Shown piece after piece: positions 59,880-64,000 of a DNA stretch of 64,000 nucleotides; positions within the stretch are counted from its first letter, which is position 1; every line of letters starts with the position of its first letter. A program made the translations under genes and the position numbers. Under the pieces are notes generated by a model. The model did no database searches. It saw only the letters and a program-made list of their open reading frames with translations, and was not told the DNA's origin. The stretch is from Micropterix aruncella (Eukaryota; Arthropoda; Insecta; Lepidoptera; Micropterigidae): the NCBI GenBank assembly GCA_944548615.1, contig OX155951.1:17670718-17734717 (forward strand), given 5' to 3'.

Positions 59880-60240
59880 GCCAAATTTCCTTTTCCACAC
59901 TTCCATACAATTTGGGTAAGTCAACGTTGATTTTAAATGAATAATCACAGCAGTATGATCAGAAAAGAGAGTATAGTTACATTATCAATAGTGTAATAAT
60001 TTGCCATTCTATAAAATATATTATAGATGCAGGTCGCATCTATAATATATTTGATTTCATTAATCCTTGTTGGACTATTCAATGCCATTGTAAAATTAAA
60101 GTACGTAGACGAATCTCTTAGCTTATTACTGTTGCCTGTGTTTCCAAGCGTATTTACATTAAAATCACCACATACCGCAATCTGTTTGGAGAAGTTTAGG
60201 AGTTTGTCCATCAGTTCGATACACGTTACAATCACTATTC
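59880..60240 (-). pseudogene. LINE APE-type endonuclease fragment
   Basis: The minus-strand frame 59945-60235 includes KQIAVCGDFNVNTLGNTGN and LNSPTRINEIKY, then NYYTIDNVTILS. The GDFN block and the TRI block are hallmark regions of the AP-like endonuclease of Jockey/RTE-type LINEs. The catalytic SDH block is not clearly kept. A 17-bp snap-back hairpin (60014-60052) duplicates part of the coding sequence. Confidence 0.75.
60014..60052. repeat. 17-bp perfect hairpin inside endonuclease remnant
   Basis: aaatatattatagatgc at 60014-60030 and its exact reverse complement at 60036-60052 surround the loop aggtc. Confidence 0.95.
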
Positions 60241-60299
60241 GGGACCCTATAGATAAAACAATTTCTGACTTTATGACGTCATTAACCGAACTTTATGGA

Positions 60300-60660
60300 T
60301 AAAGATTGCCTGCATTCCTAAAGTGGGTGAATCAGTACCTGCAAATAAACAACTTTTATTTTAAAAAAACCTGAAAAAAAAAACTTTTTTTTAATAACTG
60401 AACAAAGTTGGACAAGACTAGAGCGCGCTGTGATATCTAGCGGAAGATAAAATGTCGCGAATAAAGAATATTTGCGGCATTTTATCTACCGCTCCATGTG
60501 GCAGAGCGCTCAACGCCTTATATATTTTTTTTTGGAAAAATCAAAGTTTTCAAATTATCAAAAAAATGTTTTTTTGGAAGAAAGATATTTTTTTAGTTTT
60601 TCCTACATTTTTTTAAATCAAAAGTTGTCTAATTTGTTTGTACTGATTCACCCTAAATTT
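60300..60660. mobile_element. Palindromic MITE, copy 3
   Basis: gcattcctaaagtgggtgaa and tcagtacctgcaaataaaca on the left face agttgtctaatttgtttgta and ctgattcaccct on the right. The centre gtgatatctagcggaagata faces tatctaccgctccatgtggc. The outermost bases are less well kept than in copy 1. Confidence 0.75.
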
Positions 60661-60664
60661 ATTT

Positions 60665-63630
60665 TCCCAGGGAAGGAATACTTAATTCAATCACAACCAT
60701 GCAATACATTTACATATGGAGCAGCTACTTGAGTATACATACATACGTTGATATATAGGTACCTTACTCAAACTTTTGAATATTCAATGCCGCAGATGCC
60801 GTGTTGCCGAAATGGCATTTGAAATTATAATTTTAATGTGAAAGGGACTGAGGAAATGAGGGTTGTGATAAATATCACCACTTATGAGAAGACGCCAGCG
60901 TGGTGTCAAATTTATACAGAGTGTTTTGAAATTTGGCCGCATTAGATCCGAGCTCATAAATACATTTTAATGTTTGCGTGGGCTGAGTTGAGTGGTTTTT
61001 CGGGGTGGGATAATTGTTGCGGTAAATTCCTCCGTCAGATTTTAATTTTGTAGGAGAATTTTCAATAATGATAAATTAAATAACTATTAACAAATATAAA
61101 CTCTAAGGATTTACAAAATGTTAATTAAATTACCACAAATTAAAATTAAAATGAATAAGTCAATTGATATTTGAGTAGGGTTAAATATGGTACGTATTCA
61201 ATATAAATATGTTTCGTAAAAGTCCAGTAAGCTTGTTATGGTTAAAGGGGGTCTAAGTTGCATGAAATGGGGGTAGTTAGTTTTGTTTTCTTATTTTTGT
61301 ATGGGATTTGCCTGAGATGCATATTTCAAGTATTCAACCTCGGCAGCCATCCGGAACACTTTTGAATATCTCAAAAACCTCCTTTTTTTTGCATTTTTGC
61401 GGTTTTTCCATTTTGACCATGAAGGAGCACATTTTTGTCAAAGACTTGATTCAATTTCCTATAATTTGAGATTAAAATGGTCACGGTATCCTTAATAGTT
61501 ACTAAGATATAACTTTCCAAAATTTGGCAACCTCTGTAAATTTGAAAATTTTATGCTAATTTTCATGTTTAATTACATACAGTTGTCTTTATACATTCAA
61601 TAATATTCATTAACCGGATGGCTGCTGAGGTTGGCCTGTGTATATGGTATATACTACATATAATGGTATATGGCCCAAGTGCGGCCCGCACTAATCCCGA
61701 TGAAAATATTTGACCCTCTTACAACAAAAGGTTGCCGACCCATGGATAAATGTTCACCAGGGATTACATATCCGATACTTTTAGCTGCGACACTTACGAC
61801 ACGCCCTACGCTTACATATATCAACAGTATTATTTTAGATGATTATTATTATTATTATATTATACATAGTGTTCGAGACAGCACGACAAACCTTTCACGG
61901 GGTAAAGATAAGAGATATATGTACTTCATGGTACGTTATTTCTTTATTGTTTATATTGAAATATAGACGAGTTAAGGGAAAATATATTTTACGCTGGCAA
62001 AAAAATACGTGCGGTACAACAAGTATTTACATAAAACAAGGTCTTTTACATAAAACTAAAAGACCCTTTCATATGAAATAAGTATGTTTTACTTTCTATA
62101 CAATTATTTTACATAATTTTCAAAGAACGGCGATTTTAATTCAACGTTTTGCTTTTATTATATTTCACCTAAATAAATTCCTACCCTAGCGAGTTCGGCT
62201 TTGTCGATTAATGATTATAAATATTTTCTTAAATACTCGGTAGTTACTTATTTAGGTGGATAAAAGAAGATACGGCGGAGGCGGAAAGTAGACTGTTACG
62301 CAAGCATTTTAATTTTCTACATGACAGCTTTTAATTTATTTTCTACAAAGGAAGTCATTTTCGGGCCCACCTGACGTTTTAATCAAGAACATTTTTGTTA
62401 ATATATACCGTTTAGTAGAGGCTGGCGCTCTCACTGACAAAAACACACCTCATCAAGGTTGTTTTTCATATGTATATTCCTACGAGGTCCAATTATGGGT
62501 ACACGATTCCGATCGCCAGAGGGTACTTGCTTTCCAAAGGCGAACATTTCGGTGGGTAAATCAAATGAAATGATATTTATTTTCAAAAAACCTGTGTAGG
62601 ATATAAAAAATACAGATATGATATAAACAATTCAAATGTAACAATTAAATAAAAAAACATAAATCCCTAAGTTAAAACTCACTACAATTGTACAAACATT
62701 TAGATAAAAATATTGTTTCGTTCGTTTTCTAAACTCGCTTTACACATCACAAAAAAAAACGCTTTTACACATCTTTGTGCGTTGGAACTCTGAAGTGGCA
62801 GCCTGCGATGAATGGATATAAAGTAACTTATTCCTTGTATCGTGTGTGTGTATATGCGATTGCGTTGAACATGTTTGCTTTTTAATATAGAATTTACATA
62901 CACATTCATAAACCTGAAGTCCTAAATCATAAAACGGTCATAAATCAGTCATTGAAGAAGTCAGAGCCATCTCTCTCTATACATCATTGGATCGCACATC
63001 TACAATAAATGATTATATGTAGTAGGGAGTCCTGATACATTAGAGTGATTAAAACATCGCTAAAACCTTTTACTGTACAATAGTTTTTTATTTCTTTAAA
63101 GAGTTTTTTAATGTAAACACAATAATAATTATGTAATTTTTGTTTAAAGTAGGCATATCGTAGAATCCTATCTTTAATTAAATTAAATATGTATTTAATA
63201 TGGACTTAACTTGTCTTAAATAAAAAAAATCTCACCAGCAAGCGATCAAACAAGAGAAAGAGAAATCAAATAGAGCCAAATACCTGTTTATGTGCGCATT
63301 ACTTCCTTATCATAGCAATATAAATGCCTCTTGAAAATGATAAGTTATAATATGAGCTTTGTTCTAGGAGCCTAGCCTCAACAACACAATAAAGAAGCAT
63401 TACATTGCATTTTTGTAGAGTTATGAGATAATGCGCAAATCTCAAATTATTTGCATTTGGCTTTGAGCTGTCACTACACTACGAGCAAGTATTTTTTTAA
63501 ATTGTTTTGAAGTTCTCAGCATTGCATAAATTGAATAAATATCAAATCGATTCGACAGTTAGAAGTGATTTGTAAGATTCTCTTACAATATTACAGGTCA
63601 AGATAATAAAGGCGTGTAAAATGGATCACA
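60665..63630. other. Long stretch with no gene seen
   Basis: An (ATT)n patch lies near 61840-61858. Around 62470-62560 an ORF tail reading RQRVLAFQRRTFRWVNQ is followed by aaatgaaatgatatttattt, which could be the very 3' end of a LINE, but the evidence is thin. Nothing else was recognised. Confidence 0.35.
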
Positions 63631-63633
63631 TAA

Positions 63634-63726
63634 GTCACGAAGTTATAATATAACAAAAGTCACGAAGTTATAATATAACAAAAGTCACGAAGTTATAATA
63701 TAACAAAAGTCACGAAGTTATAATTT
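63634..63726 (+). repeat. 25-bp minisatellite, four units
   Basis: Direct repeats of cacgaagttataatataaca followed by aaagt. The first and last units are partial at their edges. Confidence 0.95.
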
Positions 63727-64000
63727 CACTATTGTGCCTGTAGTAAAATAATCACTAGTGTTTCTCGAATATATATTTTCCACTGGAGAAAAAAGTCACT
63801 ATTGTCAAAAATATTTAGATGTGAAAATAGAGTGCATGAAGTTTAAAATTTAGAAACATAATAAAAAGCAAAAATTTATTTAAAAAAATGAAAATAAAAT
63901 ATCGCATATGATTGGGGCGTAAAATGGAGTAAATATTAAAATCGCATATAAGTAAAAATTCAGAAAATTATTATCATTTAAAAGTTTATGATTATTATTA

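Noticed and set aside
62470..62600. LINE 3' end with short ORF tail
   Set aside because: About 20 codons and an AT-rich tail are too little to assign; kept only as a remark in the stretch description.

Overview
This is a gene-poor, repeat-saturated stretch of an AT-rich eukaryotic nuclear genome, most likely an insect and probably a moth or butterfly. The lepidopteran guess rests on remembered repeat signatures: the LINE-type 3' motif beginning taaccgacttcaaaaaaagg at 32011, two RTE-like 3' tails near 45 kb, Tc1/mariner relics and a tRNA-headed SINE. I found no convincing intact protein-coding gene. The long apparent ORFs made of I-Y repeats are (TA)n microsatellites. The best host-like coding signal is one orphan exon-like segment at 57344-57544.

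Layout. 0-7 kb: fragments of a GC-rich dispersed repeat here called family A, a degenerate tandem array (1160-2045), a tRNA-derived SINE (2881-3160) and sequence with no recognisable content. 7.1-17.7 kb: a giant inverted repeat whose arms are nearly identical and face each other across a (TA)n run at 12.4-13.0 kb. One arm carries a 544-bp Helentron/HINE-like insertion that the other lacks, so the pair gives a filled and an empty site. At 17.73 kb a third, direct copy of the arm tip leads into a second (TA)n run. 18.5-25 kb: family A copies (one with a 16-bp target-site duplication), a TTAA-flanked piggyBac-like MITE, a second SINE, a LINE RT fragment and a decayed Tc1 transposase. 25-32 kb: mostly featureless, plus a decayed Jockey-like LINE.

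32-43 kb is the densest accessory region. It holds a 119-bp minisatellite in both orientations inside Helentron/HINE-like elements, a second fold-back (37.2-40.6 kb), a full family A copy with a 13-bp target-site duplication, two HINEs joined head to tail, and the 3' part of a LINE with a restriction-like endonuclease inserted into one of them. 43-64 kb: (TA)n tracts with a 200-base assembly gap, RTE tails, two more family A copies, a complete HINE (49457-50112), a Jockey-like LINE, a palindromic MITE family and RTE-like/LINE endonuclease fragments.

One theme recurs at every scale, namely inverted duplication: perfect 13-29-bp stems with 4-10-nt loops, palindromic MITEs, a roughly 650-bp-arm fold-back and a roughly 5-kb-arm palindrome. 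Family A and the HINE-minisatellite system are the best candidates for something not yet described.
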